The notes: generated by a model from the letters alone, not told the origin. 64,000 nt of DNA from Hanleya hanleyi (GCA_036873755.1 JAVTVY010039368.1:62001-126000); one strand, 5' to 3'. Shown: positions 10,251 through 21,875, counted from the first letter of the stretch. Numbers and translations: made by a program.

Positions 10251-12522
10251 CGGAGTGGCGAGATCCGATTCTTAACATCGTGGGTGGATCAAATGCTAGT
10301 CCGGGCCAATTTCCGCATCAACTGTTATTGACCAGAAGCAACAGTTTCATCTGTGGTGCGGTTTTGATTGAGCCCAACGTCGCACTCACGGCCGCCCACT
10401 GCGTGAGATCCGGTAGTTATGCGGCAGTCGGTGGACAGCATAACACAGGATCAACATCCGGTAACGAAGTGACAATCAGCGTTTCATCCTTCCTACAGGC
10501 GAGTTACACTTGCAGTGATTACAGTTGTTCAGTGTATCGAGTAATAAGTTCCATATTCGTATCGCATCCTCAAAGACTCAATCCTAACAAAGTGATCAGC
10601 ACCCAAACATAGATCAATTTTACAGTTACGTTCATAATACGGCACATGATACTCATGTCTTCAAAATTCTAGGTATTGGATTAAAATGTATCTTGATATT
10701 GCTTGGATAATCACCGAAAATGCGACTGATTATATTGCTTGTGAATTCATTGAAAAGACCAACTCAAAGTAAACCATCGGTTACTCCTGATGAATACGGA
10801 AACTAAATGTATCGACTATTTCCTATTTCCCCATTTACAGCATCCACAATGGTGCTCGGGCTGCTCCGGTTTCCCCAATGGCATAGCTATCCTGAGGCTC
10901 GCCTCGACTTTTAACGTCGGCGGAGAGTTCATCAAAACAATTTCGCTGGCATCGAGCGGCGGCACCGACTTTGCTGGACAGACATGCACTATTTCCGGAT
11001 GGGGAAGACTGAGCGGCGGTGAGTACCTTGATATACTTCCTCGTCGAAAATGATTTCATCATCGCTCCCGTTTATTTCCGATAATGAGATGCTATCAATG
11101 AAATCAAAGGTATCGAACTTAACAAGATATTAAAATTATTAATTGCCAATTTGTCTATACTGGATACTGAACATCAATTATTGTATTTTGCTCATCGCTC
11201 GTCGAAAATCACTGGTGCTTGATCTTCATCCGTCCTCAGACGTGTAGTTATTTCAATATATGCAAATATTCGTTATTTAGTCCACTTCACTAACCGTCCC
11301 TTGTCTTAATTTCAGGTGGTTCTTTGCCGTCAGTTCTCCAGTACGTCGACATGGGCTGTATAACTAATTCTGATTGCTCCCAGAGATGGTCTGGTATTTC
11401 CAGAGCTTCAGTCAACGCCGGTCATATCTGTGTCTTCACTCAGGACAAATCTGCGTGCAGTGTACGTAAAAACTCAGAACAGCTAATTCACACATTTTCC
11501 AAATAAGCATTAAATAATACTTGCTGGCAAGGCTGTCACTTTGGTAGGAAAGAAAAGCATTTCTGTATAGCTGTTTGGATGTCCATATTTTTCAAATGCT
11601 CAATAAGCAAATCGAAAAGGCAGCTGAAAACCTTACCGGATGTTATGTAAACTATTTCATACGTTATAGTCTTCGAATTCGTGCAATGTTTTGAGAGATT
11701 CAGCTATATCCAGCTGCCTTTTTTCTTTTTTTTTTTCTTTTTTTAGCAGTTGAAATAATCGGACATCTGAGGTACGGTAGTGACAAAGATAGGTGATAAT
11801 CTGAATTAGTTAGGTTTCCCACCAATTTGACAGCTCTGCCGTCAAGTTCTATTTAATTCATATTTTCAAAGTTATTGAATTATCTGTTCAACACCGTATC
11901 ATATATGCATCACGCCAAAATTGTAGGGGATATAAAGTGGTAACCCAGATTAGTCACTTGGCATACCCTTCAAACGTCTTGTCTCTATCGTATAGTTCGT
12001 CTTCATACACCAAGTCCATTATCACTCTGTGCCATCCAGTTGGTTCTTCACGCGTGCAGATGTTCATTTCATCCAGGCATCCAATCAGAACCAACACATG
12101 GTGATACTCTCTAGGGTGACATTATTCAGCAGTGGCATGGTGAATTTCTCTAATGTGGACGTTCAGATGGCATGTCAAATACGTCCGATAATAAATAACC
12201 CACTGCTATGACACATTATAGATGAAAAGGTACGTACCTGTAGCGTTGAAATGGACTCGGTATACGAAGATGCTTCCAGATTAATCTGCCTTACTTCTCA
12301 GGTTATCCACTTATATGTACTTTCTATGTCAGTCTTCTTGGCTTCTTACATGTTAACTAACAGCTACATCTACACATTCAGGGAGACAGTGGTGGCACAA
12401 TGATCTGTGGCGGAACCCTTGCCAGAGTTACTTCATGGGGAATCAGCAGCTGTAGTGGAGGTTACCCCAGTGTCTACACTCGCATCTCCGTCTTCAGAGA
12501 TTGGATCGACCTAAATAAATGA
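10251..12522 (+). pseudogene. Chymotrypsin-like serine protease, copy 2 (four exons seen; catalytic Asp lost)
   Basis: A secreted S1A endopeptidase gene with probable exons 10251-10591, 10841-11018, 11316-11461 and 12382-12522, all with GT..AG borders except the first acceptor. Exon 1 shown carries the activation site IVGGSNASPGQFPHQ and the His57 motif LTAAHC; exon 2 the Asp102 region; exon 3 ends DKSACS; exon 4 starts GDSGG (Ser195) and ends at TGA 12520-12522 after FRDWIDLNK. Residue 189 is Ser, pointing to chymotrypsin or elastase-like rather than trypsin specificity. The Asp102 codon at 10880-10882 is GGC (Gly; read PNGIAIL), whereas the minus copy has GAC. The first acceptor reads GCTG where both other copies have GCAG. 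A signal-peptide exon should lie upstream but I could not fix it. These two lesions make it a likely pseudogene or pseudoenzyme. Confidence 0.85.
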
Positions 12523-13309
12523 AAGGTTGATGAGAAGCGACACGATTTCTAATCCGGTCTCTCTCTGTTCAACTCTCAAGGAGAAATTAAATTCTTACAA
12601 AAAATGTTGTTTTTGTCCCAACCTTGTCCCGTGGACTAAGTAGTCCCTTCCTAGAAAAAAAAGGTGCCATACGCCATATTCCGTCATTGTCATAACTCTT
12701 TCCAAGCCATTGCTGCGGGTATGCAAAACAAGAGGACCTGCGCTCATCTGAAATATTCACAAACTGAAAAGAGAAACTTTGATCATTATACGAATCTATC
12801 TTTCGGTAGGTGTACTTGTTGGTTAATTTTATTTAAACGCAGGAATCGCTGAAACTTGTATGAACAAATAGGCTACCGATTATTCTGAAATATGCTAAAC
12901 AGCCGGTATTGGCAATTCTTAGTGGTTTACACAATGAATTTTCCATCATAGCAAAAATATCATTACATTAACCAAAATAAGTCAGGTATTTCTCAGACAA
13001 TGATAATATATTCTGCATTTTTACTCCGAACTATCGTCTTGGTTAACGTAATCATAATTCTCCTATGATGGAAAATCACTCGTGAAAACCGCTAGAAATT
13101 AACAAAAACAATGCTCAGCATAGCTAAACTGCTTATTATAAAACGTGCATGTCATGAAACCAAGTTTTTGCGGAATGACGGACTAATATGTAATCTATTT
13201 GTATGTACAAGCGGGAGATATTTCCGCTTTTAGAATGTTTCACCAAAGAAATGCACCGTGGACGGATTCGTATAATGATGCCTTTTGATCGAGGGTATAT
13301 GTTCGCATA

Positions 13310-13524
13310 CACTCTTAAAACGCTAATGTTAGATTTAACATCTAAAGTGTTGGGGGAGGGAAAACACTTAGAAAGTGTTGTATTCACCACTTTTAAGTGT
13401 TATATTCACCACTTTTAAGTGTTGGATACAACAGCTTAAGATGTTGCATATAACACTTATATGTGATAAATACAACACTTTCTAAATGCTTTCCCTCCTC
13501 CAACACTTTAGATGTTAAATCTAA
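13310..13524. mobile_element. MITE saturated with AACACTT/AAGTGTT words
   Basis: A roughly 215-bp element with terminal inverted repeat CACTCTTAAAA and long imperfect inverted arms. The word AACACTT or AAGTGTT occurs about ten times on either strand. Homologous DNA at 24070 (inverted) and 59950 runs from TTCGCATA directly into the GTCAGTGGCTC-like flank, so these are empty sites. The flanks suggest an ATA(C) target duplication. Confidence 0.85.
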
Positions 13525-14156
13525 CATTAGCATTTTAAGAGTGATACTCAGTGGCTCGACTCATTGGGAAATGCAGATTCCTAATGTAGACAGAGTTGTG
13601 AGCACGATAACCTTTGAGAGAAATTCAACCCATAGCCTCGCGACCATTCCCTTCGTGTTCTGCAGCTCGAGACAGAGAAAACAAAGTGCCACACCCCATA
13701 CCATGTCCATGGGGCTAACATTGAACAGGTCAATGTCCACGGCGCCGGAATGGACCTAACATGTTCACCCCAGACCTGCCTGAACTTTTCAGCGAAATTC
13801 AACCCATGCATGACCTCGATATCCCCCAAACGTGTTCTACAGCTTGAAACAGAAAAAAGAAGGTGCCACACCCGATACCACAAATGTCCATGCGTGGATT
13901 GCCCATTATGTTTTACATTGAAATAACTGAAGCGTACGGTCTTCTTTGGGGGAAGATACCTCCTGCTAGGCCGTCACGTGACTGGAACCGACCTTTGACC
14001 CGGATATGACCTTTGACCCGGATGTGACGTCATAGTGTTCCATCAACATGTCCAACTTCGAGTGGCAAGTGACGACAACTCTGTCTGGCGCAAATCGCAT
14101 CCACTGCTCAACATAGCCTGGGAAATTTAACCTAGATTAGATAGCACGATGGTTTT

Positions 14157-14864
14157 CTATCTGTCGAGGACCGCTTCTGTGAGCTCTTTCAGGATCTGGC
14201 GTCGCCCCTCGTTGTCGTCACCATCTGCAAATATGGACCGAACCACTGCTCGGTAATCCGTGAGTGAATTAACCACGGTCGCATTCTGTAAAATGCGAGT
14301 CGCATCGGGATGGGTGTCCGTCATTGCTGTGCAACCGTAGGAATGGGGGTGTGGGATCCAGAGGGACGTGTTTTATAGACCATGTCACACATGCGCACCT
14401 ATACGTAGCTCTACGTGTGTAGTCCGTGATACGTACTATTCTGATTGGTTAGACCAAAAAGAGAGCAACAATAACAACAAAGATTACAGGTCAATCCTTT
14501 TATTATCCCCTCCATCACAGTACATCCACGTTGGAGGAACCGCTATGGGTGTGTTAACATGCGGATTTTAAAGGTTAAAAGTTAAAGCTCATGTCATCGG
14601 TTAAGGGTAAAGACCAGGAAGACGGCGAGTGGATACTCGTCCAACATCTATAGATTAAGTTTATTACTATAAGTTCCATGGTTTCATGTATTTTTTCGTG
14701 CCAATACGGTTCTGGGGAAAACTGAGGGTTCTCCACCGGTCATTTAACATGGATAAATAGATGGTAATATTGTCGGAGACCCTTCTCTATACATGGATGC
14801 TACGGAAGGGCGGATAAAGGCTATCTATTGTCCCGAAGAGGGCCGGGCCTTGCCTCTAAAACTA
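14157..14864. other. No recognisable gene
   Basis: This is unique DNA between the end of the protease unit and the next transposon. The short open frames show no recognisable protein. Nothing further seen. Confidence 0.5.
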
Positions 14865-15815
14865 CTATCACACCGGGCTTCCCGACCGTGCCATGACCGT
14901 CCCGATTCAAAAATATGGAAAATCGGGTGAAAAGTCGTGGCCAAGTCGGGAAGGTCGTGGCGTGATCGGGGCTAGTCGTGGCATGTTCGTGAGGATCGGG
15001 AACGGTCGGGAGGGGTGCCACGACTTTTTAGGTCGGAGCTTAATAATCGGGAAACTCTCACGAATCTCAAAAATCGTGGCTAGGACGTAGTGAGGACGTG
15101 GCGCGGTCGGGATAGTCGGGGCACAGTCTTGGCTCAGTCGTGTTGCAGTCGGATTGGTCGTGGCCCAATCGTGGACGCTTCGAGGGTCTTGCTTCTCCCG
15201 ACTACACGACAACAGAGCCACGACCAGGCCAAGACGCATCCGACACAGCCACGTTAGTGCCCCGATTGCGCCAAGAATATACCACGACTTAACCCGATTG
15301 TGCCACGACTCACACGTTCGGGCTACGTAAGAGACACGATCTAGCCACGACATCACCACCTTTTAGACAAGATTTACCTACAAATCTGCTCTGTAGAACA
15401 ACGAACACTAGAATGGGGTCTGCTTGAAAATCGGCTGTATATATAGGTCTTGGCGCACACGTGGTAGAGATCGTGATCGATCGGGGCTGTGTCGTGGCGC
15501 AATCGGATAGATCGTGGCTCTGTCTTGGCGAGAACGTGGCATGAACGGGTAGTCGTGGTACTATCGGGGCTCAGTCGTGAGAATCGTGGGTATAATCGGG
15601 GTACTGTCGTGGCTGGAACGTGGCTAGATCGGGACTGTCGAGGCTCAGTCGTGGTACAATCGGGGAGAGTCGTGGCAACAACGGGAATGTATAATTTTTA
15701 AACCGAAATTCGTTTATTTTTACACGATTCTACCCCGACTCATACACATTTTACAAGAATTATAGAATCGGCGTTGTCGGGACGGTCGTAGCAGTCGTGG
15801 AGTTTGGTGTGATAG
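14865..15815. mobile_element. 951-bp DNA element saturated with TCGTGGC / TCGGG words
   Basis: It is bounded by the terminal inverted repeat CTATCACACC (14865-14874) and GGTGTGATAG (15806-15815). The interior is an irregular array of TCGTGGC and TCGGGG words spaced roughly 10-14 bp. They read forward to about 15180, reversed (GCCACGA, CCCGA) over 15180-15360, then forward again. No transposase is present. The long minus-strand open frame inside is a by-product of the repeated words. The superfamily is unknown. Confidence 0.75.
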
Positions 15816-18021
15816 ACGTGTAAAAGGTATACGTGGGAGCAGATATTGAACATTGAATTTAAGCAATAAAATTTAGGTGAAAGAATATAACAAATTATTT
15901 CCACTCCCAGAAGATCCTAGGCAAGCCATTGGTCGACAGCGGTCACGTGCCGTTGGGATAAAAACAGATATCAAACTGCACTGGCTGACCTAGTTGACTG
16001 CAGTTTGTAATGTAAACAAACATGGCAGCTGGAGTGTTCTGTCAGCGACAGAACTGGAAATAAAGAATACGTCGGATATCAACTTTGTAAATCTGACCGA
16101 TAGTATGTGCGACTGTTCCTGGAATATCTGGAAAAGGTAGTGTACAATCATGAACGATGTGGAATTTTACCCCTGATATTCGCATTTATTCTTATTTGAT
16201 GTGTACAATTTAAATTTCATGATACTGTTAGCAGATAGAAAACATTCTTAGAATACGTTGTTTAATTCAAGATTGACTATTTTCAGACGTTTTTTTGTTT
16301 GAAAACTGTGCCGTCTTTGTCGCCGATTCGACCCCAGCTGGGCCGATCAGCCGAAGAGTTGGCGATCAGACTCTAGCGCTGTACGGTCTTTTGACTTATC
16401 ATTTCGAGCAGAAGTCATGATTAATACCAAAGTCATACCAAATCTACAACGCTGATTCAGAATATTTCAAAATAATTAAATTTCCCCCGTATTGTTCGTA
16501 AATGCAGCGATTTGATTGGCTGATTAGTACTAAATTTTTCGGTTCATACTTCAATGAATCTAAAAATATGATATGCCACGCCCACAACTGCACTACTTTT
16601 TTTGCTATAAATAGCACGGAATCACTGGACATAATGTAAATCGATTCAGATTTTAGTGCATAATATTGCTCAAATAATGCCAGCAGAAAACTCTAAAACC
16701 TTCTGGAAAGAGTCAATTTAAATATTTATTTGTAAAAAACAACAACAACAAATTTGTATTGAGAAAATTGTTTGTAAAATTACAAGAATTTCGAAGAGAA
16801 AACAGCCGAGATAATGTCTGTCTGTCCTGGAAATGTCCGTGACCTTGAACGAGATTTTGACATTATTATAGGTTTTCGCTTACCCACTTTTATCACAAAT
16901 CATTATAAAGAAATTATCACACCCGGTGAACTCCTGAAACCCACATCCTACCTGAGAGTTTGGTAAGATATTCCATTCATATTTCATTCGTTACCGATCC
17001 ACCGGCTTTCACTGTTGTGGTGCGGGTCGGGGGCGGGGGAGTTTTGCACTGATGGAAACCAAAGGAATATGTCGTCCTCTCTCACGAAACCAAACACAAA
17101 AATTTACAAACTATACGGACTGCCACGATAAGCGGATGTATGCAACAAATATTGTTCCGTACTGCAGATGTCCGATAAAATCCCTCCAGTCAAGGGGGGG
17201 GGGTGTTACAGAATGTTGATTCCACAAAACCTGTTAGGTGGCCTACGAGTGCAACATCATCGTTCAATCGCTGTTCATAAAGGCTGTAATCAGTTCACCA
17301 GAACTGTATACACTTCGAAATGTGTGAAAGAATATCAATTTTCACGTTTCCTGTCTGATATCACACAAATTTATGCGTCCGCTCGAACACAACACAGCAC
17401 ACTCCCTCGATTACGGTCCACGTGTGACGGGTACAGGCGATGAAGGATGCAGAGTTTCGTCACATTATTGATATAAGCGGACACCGAAAGGGAGAAAGTT
17501 CCGTCATAAACTGCGATAGAGAATGTTCCCCAGCTCAGAACAACACATTGATCAGTGAAATCGTCCTCCGTATGCCTACCCGGGGCGCGGTAAAACAGCA
17601 AGAAATGCATCGCCCAGTCGGCTGATCAGTCGACTCTGAATGGAATATTCCCGGCAAGGCCAACTCAGCTCGAGCAATTTCTCCTCTTCTGCATGGTTTC
17701 ATATCTCATTCTTCCTTCGCAGAATTTCTTGTGTGTTTCAGTTTTCCTGACCTAAATAATTATCCCTGACTGAGAAGTTTCTCTCCAATGGCTCCATACA
17801 CAATGTGCAACAAACTGCCAAACTGAAAACTGTTTGAACCGCGCTAGGCCGACCGAGTGAGGTGCGCGCGCGCGAGACGTTGCTAGGAGTTACGAACTTT
17901 GTTGACTGTATTTATACGCGCAGTGTTTTGTACTCTTACAAGAATTAAACCGAATAATTCGTTCGTTTCACATTCAATTTCTTCTCTTATTGGATTAGTT
18001 TTGTTTGATTAATTTAATTAT

Positions 18022-18178
18022 AAGGATTGACTGTGATTTTTTTTACGTTCATTGGGGTATGAACTTAAAAACCGCTGTGCAAACTTTGTATGATCCGCTA
18101 CGCGGAATCATACAGTTTGCACAGCGGTTTTTAAGTTCATACCCCAATGAACGTAAAAAAAAATCACAGTCAATCCTT
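18022..18178. repeat. 157-bp near-perfect hairpin (fold-back MITE)
   Basis: Arms of about 72 bp, beginning AAGGATTGACTGTG and running through GTTCATTGGGGTATGAAC, are almost perfectly complementary, with the apex CCGCTACGCGG itself a short stem-loop. There is no coding capacity. The apex closely resembles that of the next hairpin. Confidence 0.9.
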
Positions 18179-18302
18179 AAATATTTGACGCGTCTCCAGC
18201 CGTTTTCATTATCACTTTTGTCGTATTTGATTAGCAAGTTGTAGACCCACTTTTACCTTGCAACTTTCCCGAGGTGAAAAGGCTGCTCGTAGAAATAAAT
18301 TC

Positions 18303-18441
18303 GTTATCCTGTGTCTGCTCGTTTGATACTGAATTTTATCCTGTTTCCTGGCGAATGCCACACTCCCGCTTCGCGGTCCTGTGGCATTTTCGCCAGGAAA
18401 CAGGATAAAATTCAGTATCAAACTCGCAGGGACAGGATAAC
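18303..18441. repeat. 139-bp hairpin (fold-back MITE) with similar apex
   Basis: Arms GTTATCCTGT...ACAGGATAAC enclose a long stem (GATACTGAATTTTATCCTG and its complement), a GCCACA/TGTGGC stem and the apex CCCGCTTCGCGG. It lies 125 bp from the hairpin at 18022, yet their stems are unrelated and only the apex is shared. Confidence 0.9.
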
Positions 18442-18449
18442 TCATAATA

Positions 18450-19434
18450 TGCACTTCACAAACCGATGAATATTAATAATAATATTGCATGAAGAAAAAT
18501 GTAACATTTGTTGTATTATACATGTTTTCTTACAGATTATTGGGGCATTTCGACCTACCAGTTATGCTTGTGAAAATATTCAAGAAAAGTTTGCATCGAT
18601 TCCAGTTTCAGTACTACGCCAACAAACATAAATCACAGCATTTTAATCAAGGAAGAGGAGTTCATCCATTGTATTTGGCAACAAATACTCATATAAAGTC
18701 GATTACAGTCTACGTTTTCGGGGTGGGATAACGATGTAAAGAAGCTGAGCGATATTGTTTTTGGTGTTGATCACATAATCATATTATAAAAATCAACCTG
18801 CTGGATGTTCCTATCCATAACGTTTTCGAAGTCGCAATAATGACAAGAACCCAAGCTACATAGTAATAGAAGGTTCAAGAGTTAGAAAACCAAGCTTTCG
18901 ATTCTATTGTTCGATTTCCTCTTTTGCAAACATAAACTTGACGACTTTCTGAGTAAAACAAAACTCTAATGATTATCTATTCTAACAGCAAATGTCCAGA
19001 CGGAAATGTGACAATACATTAGGTTTTGATTGGTGTTGGTGGGGAAATCAGTTGCTTGTAACTAGAGCCGAGAAACGGTAAAAAATTTCAGAAAAAATTA
19101 TATTGTGGTTTCTGCTGTTGAAGAAAATAGCGAAATGTCTGTTCATGAAATTAAACAGAAATTTGCGACACTTGGGGTTTCAACAAAACTAAGAAAGAAA
19201 GAAAAACTTCTGTCATTGCTGAATAGATTGAACTCCACATGATATATCACAATCCCTGTATTTATGCTCCATATTTACTGCGAAAGTTTTGCACTTATTG
19301 GTCAAAATGAGTGCAAAGTGTCATATATTGTACATACATGTACTATATGTAAATAAAACAATACCCATATAATGGTTTGCTACAATCTTCTATTTTTCTT
19401 TGGAATGGTCTAATTATATAAACAGAAAAACAGA
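18450..19434 (+). repeat. Segment S, second copy (plus orientation)
   Basis: This is the reverse complement of 4247-5560 apart from the 255-bp and 46-bp insertions present only there. It sits at the centre of the second inverted duplication (between 14156 and 19459), just as the first copy sits at the centre of palindrome 1. Confidence 0.88.
18969..19244 (+). pseudogene. Unclassified coding remnant with SAP-like C-terminus
   Basis: The reading frame from MSRRKCDNTLGFDWCWWGNQ continues to RAEKR and, after one frame change near 19080, to a basic C-terminus containing EMSVHEIKQKFATLGVSTKL followed by KLLSLLNRLNST and a stop. The last 35 residues have the helix-turn-helix pattern of a SAP DNA-binding domain (S..E.K.K...LG.S.K..K..L...L). 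The same frame is kept in the inverted S copy around 4430-4700. This suggests that S is part of a mobile ORF or a duplicated host gene end. I do not recognise the rest. The SAP resemblance is inferred by eye from short sequence and should be treated as a weak call. Confidence 0.3.
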
Positions 19435-19780
19435 AATGCTTGATTTTCAGCTTCGAAAACCATCGTCCTATCTAATCTAGGTTAAATTTTCCAGGCTATG
19501 TTGAGCAGTGGATGCGATTTGCGCCAGACAGAGTTGTCGTCCCTTGCCACTCGAAGTTGGATATGTTGATGGAACACTATGACGTCACATCCGGGTCAAA
19601 GGTCATATCCGGGCCAAAGGTCACGTCCGGGTCAAAGGTCGGTTCCAGTCACGTGACGGCCCAGCAGGAGGTATCTTCCCCTAAAGAAGACCGTGCGCTT
19701 CAGTTATTTCAATGTAAAACATAATGGGCAACCCACGCATGGACATTTGCGGTATGGGTTGTGGCACCTTCTTTTTTTCT

Positions 19781-19826
19781 GTTTCGAGCTGTAGAACACG
19801 TTTGGAGGGATATCGAGGTCATGCAT
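19781..19826. repeat. 46-bp target-site duplication, left copy
   Basis: It runs from GTTTCGAGCTGTAG to GAGGTCATGCAT and matches 22946-22991 with two mismatches. The empty site in the plus protease unit (about 13805-13850) has it once. Confidence 0.85.
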
Positions 19827-20192
19827 CAATTTTTTCAATTCAAGTTTATTACACCCCAGACCACCCATCGGTGGTTTTTGGGGGGAAATGTAAATTACAA
19901 ACAATATATAAAGATGACAGAAACAGCGTACAATTTTTTTTTCACAAAATGTAGACAAGTTTTCACAGGAGACGAAATATTATGCATGCATATATGTGCT
20001 TCTTTCACAGTACTATAATGTATTTCAACAAGCAGGGGGGCCAACTAGAGTGACTTCCCTTTGTCCAGAATGCACATGAAAAGTTATGTAAAAGTATTCA
20101 TGATTATTCTAATAAACTTTGCTATTTTAACTAAGTTAGGTACAAACGTAGTTTTACACAAATCCATAAACTTTTCAATATCGATAACATTT

Positions 20193-21875
20193 TCATATGT
20201 TCAGGTATTTTCCACGGATATTAGAAAAGCGTTGACATACAAGTAGATAATGATACTCATCACCAACATAATTGTCACAGAATTCACATAGGCGGTATTG
20301 TTTTTGAATATTATTCCAACGGCCAATTTCTACAGACAATTTATGGTTAGCCGTTCTGAATTTAGTATATGCAATTCTGAGTTTAGGCTCCAAAATTGTA
20401 ACATAATTTTCTAGACTCACAGTTTCTTTAAATTTTGAATAATAAATGCCTTTTGAGGAATTAGAGGAGTTTTCTAGCCAAATTTGTAAGTACTGGTCAC
20501 GTAGGTTTGTTTCTAACTTCATTTTTATTGATTGTAAATTTTTCGGATTCTGATCTAACCAAATATTATTCATACCGATTTCTTCAAAAACAGATTTGAC
20601 AAAAATTATCCATTTATGTTGATATATATCATTTTCTACATCTGATAACATTAATCTGTAAAGAATGTATGGTAATTTTGGTTTTTCATTGCCTAAAATT
20701 ATTCTACCCCAAAAGCCAATCACGCGTTTTTTAATCAAAATACTCATGGGATATCGTCCAAGTTCACCATAGACCATATAAAGTGGTGTACTGCTCTTAA
20801 CACACAATGGCTTTCTCAAAAAATTAAGATGAAATTTCTCAACTAACTTGGTGTTCATTACACCCCAGATCTCACATCCATACAATAAAATTGGTACTAT
20901 CATTTTATCAAATAAAAGAAGTTGAAGACCAATTGGAATGGAAAACTTTCTGATTTTGCAATAGAGTAAAAATAAAGCTCGTCGATAGCTGATTTCATCG
21001 AGTTCGTAAGACTTCTCGATTGTGTAAATGTAAATCCTAGATATTTATAATGGTCGATGATTTCAATGTTTTCAGTAGCCATATAAAATTTAACTTAACC
21101 TGTTAACCTTGTTCCTAGTATAACAATTTTGGTCTTGCTAGAATTAATTTTCAACTTCCAGTTATCACAATATTCCTTGAAGATATTCATACTATTCTGC
21201 AGATCTCTTTCATTACGTGCAACTATAACCGTGTCATCAGCATATAGAAGAACTAATATTTTAATATAGGAGTACAGGTCATCATTGAATTCACTAAGTT
21301 TAACACCAGAACAATTGCTTTGTAAAAGATAATCTTCAAGATCATTTAGAAACAAAGAAAACAGAATCGGCGATAAATTTTCACCTTGTCTAACTCCAAT
21401 ATTACAAGGGAAATAATCAGATTTTTCATTATTGTATAATATGCATGACTTAATACTAGAATACATATTAAAGATAACATTAAATATTTTACCTTGGATA
21501 TTGTATTGCAACAATTTTTTCCAGAGGCCACATCGCCACACACTATCAAACGCTTTCGTAAAATCAACAAAAGTGCAGAAGAGTTTCTTTTTCCTTGCTT
21601 TCAAAAGCTCACCAAGAGCATATACAATGTAAAACAAAAATATTATCAGCAGCCGAGTACCCTTTACGAAATCCTGCCTGATTCTCCTTAAGTATACCTG
21701 TAGATTCTACAAAATCATTTAATCTGTTATTTAAAATCGATGTAAACAGCTTTCCCAGACAGCTTAGTAATGTAATGGGACGATAATTGTTTGGGTCTTG
21801 CTTATCTCCCTTATTTTTATAAATCGACCGAATAATTCCTAGTAACCTTACCAGCATCATTACCAACTCTCCCAT
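20193..21875 (-). pseudogene. LINE reverse transcriptase, broken into several frames
   Basis: An RNA-directed DNA polymerase for target-primed reverse transcription. In order on the minus strand: fingers with NYRPITLLSCLGKLF and QAGFRKGYSAADNIF (21609-21875); palm with FVDFTKAFDSVW and the catalytic YADD at 21233-21244 (within 21095-21637); a short block with YKYLGFTFTQS (20900-21082); thumb and C-terminal region (20193-20903) ending in a CEFCD...HYLLVC cysteine/histidine tail. Three frame changes separate the blocks, so no full polymerase can be made. The catalytic Asp residues are still present, so decay is recent or incomplete. It sits inside the protease duplication and has no role in that gene. 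Confidence 0.9.

Larger units (their letters stand above)
6407..10376. repeat. Right arm of 4-kb inverted repeat (palindrome 1)
   Basis: This is the reverse complement of 1-3963 and 3970 bp long. Its outer end runs into the protease gene copy on the plus strand, so the duplicated unit includes the start of that gene. Confidence 0.93.
10024..14156 (+). repeat. Protease duplication unit T, plus copy
   Basis: This stretch is homologous in inverted orientation to 19459-27385: all four protease exons, their introns, downstream DNA and a terminal block with three near-repeats of TGACCCGGATGTGACG-like sequence. It carries one insertion the other copy lacks (the MITE at 13310-13524) and lacks two that the other has (LINE at 19827, fold-back element at 23095). 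Confidence 0.9.
15896..18450. mobile_element. 2.55-kb insertion into segment S
   Basis: Segment S reads continuously at about 5530-5640 (inverted), but here the two halves (15814-15895 and 18450 onward) are separated by about 2.55 kb. The insert has no terminal inverted repeats and no protein I recognise. It ends with two long hairpins (18022-18178, 18303-18441), holds a CG-rich patch at 17830-17885, and otherwise shows nothing annotatable. It may be composite. Confidence 0.65.

Noticed and set aside
1..10376. Palindrome 1 as a simple assembly artefact
   Set aside because: Arms differ by scattered substitutions and indels, and the spacer is unique; a read-level check is still worthwhile, but the differences argue for a real duplication.
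14907..15359. 150-residue minus-strand open frame
   Set aside because: It lies wholly inside the TCGTGGC word array and its protein is a by-product of repeated words.
17168..17625. Overlapping open frames on both strands near a CG-rich patch, as a small gene
   Set aside because: No family recognised and no codon pattern distinguishing one strand; may be random in GC-richer DNA.
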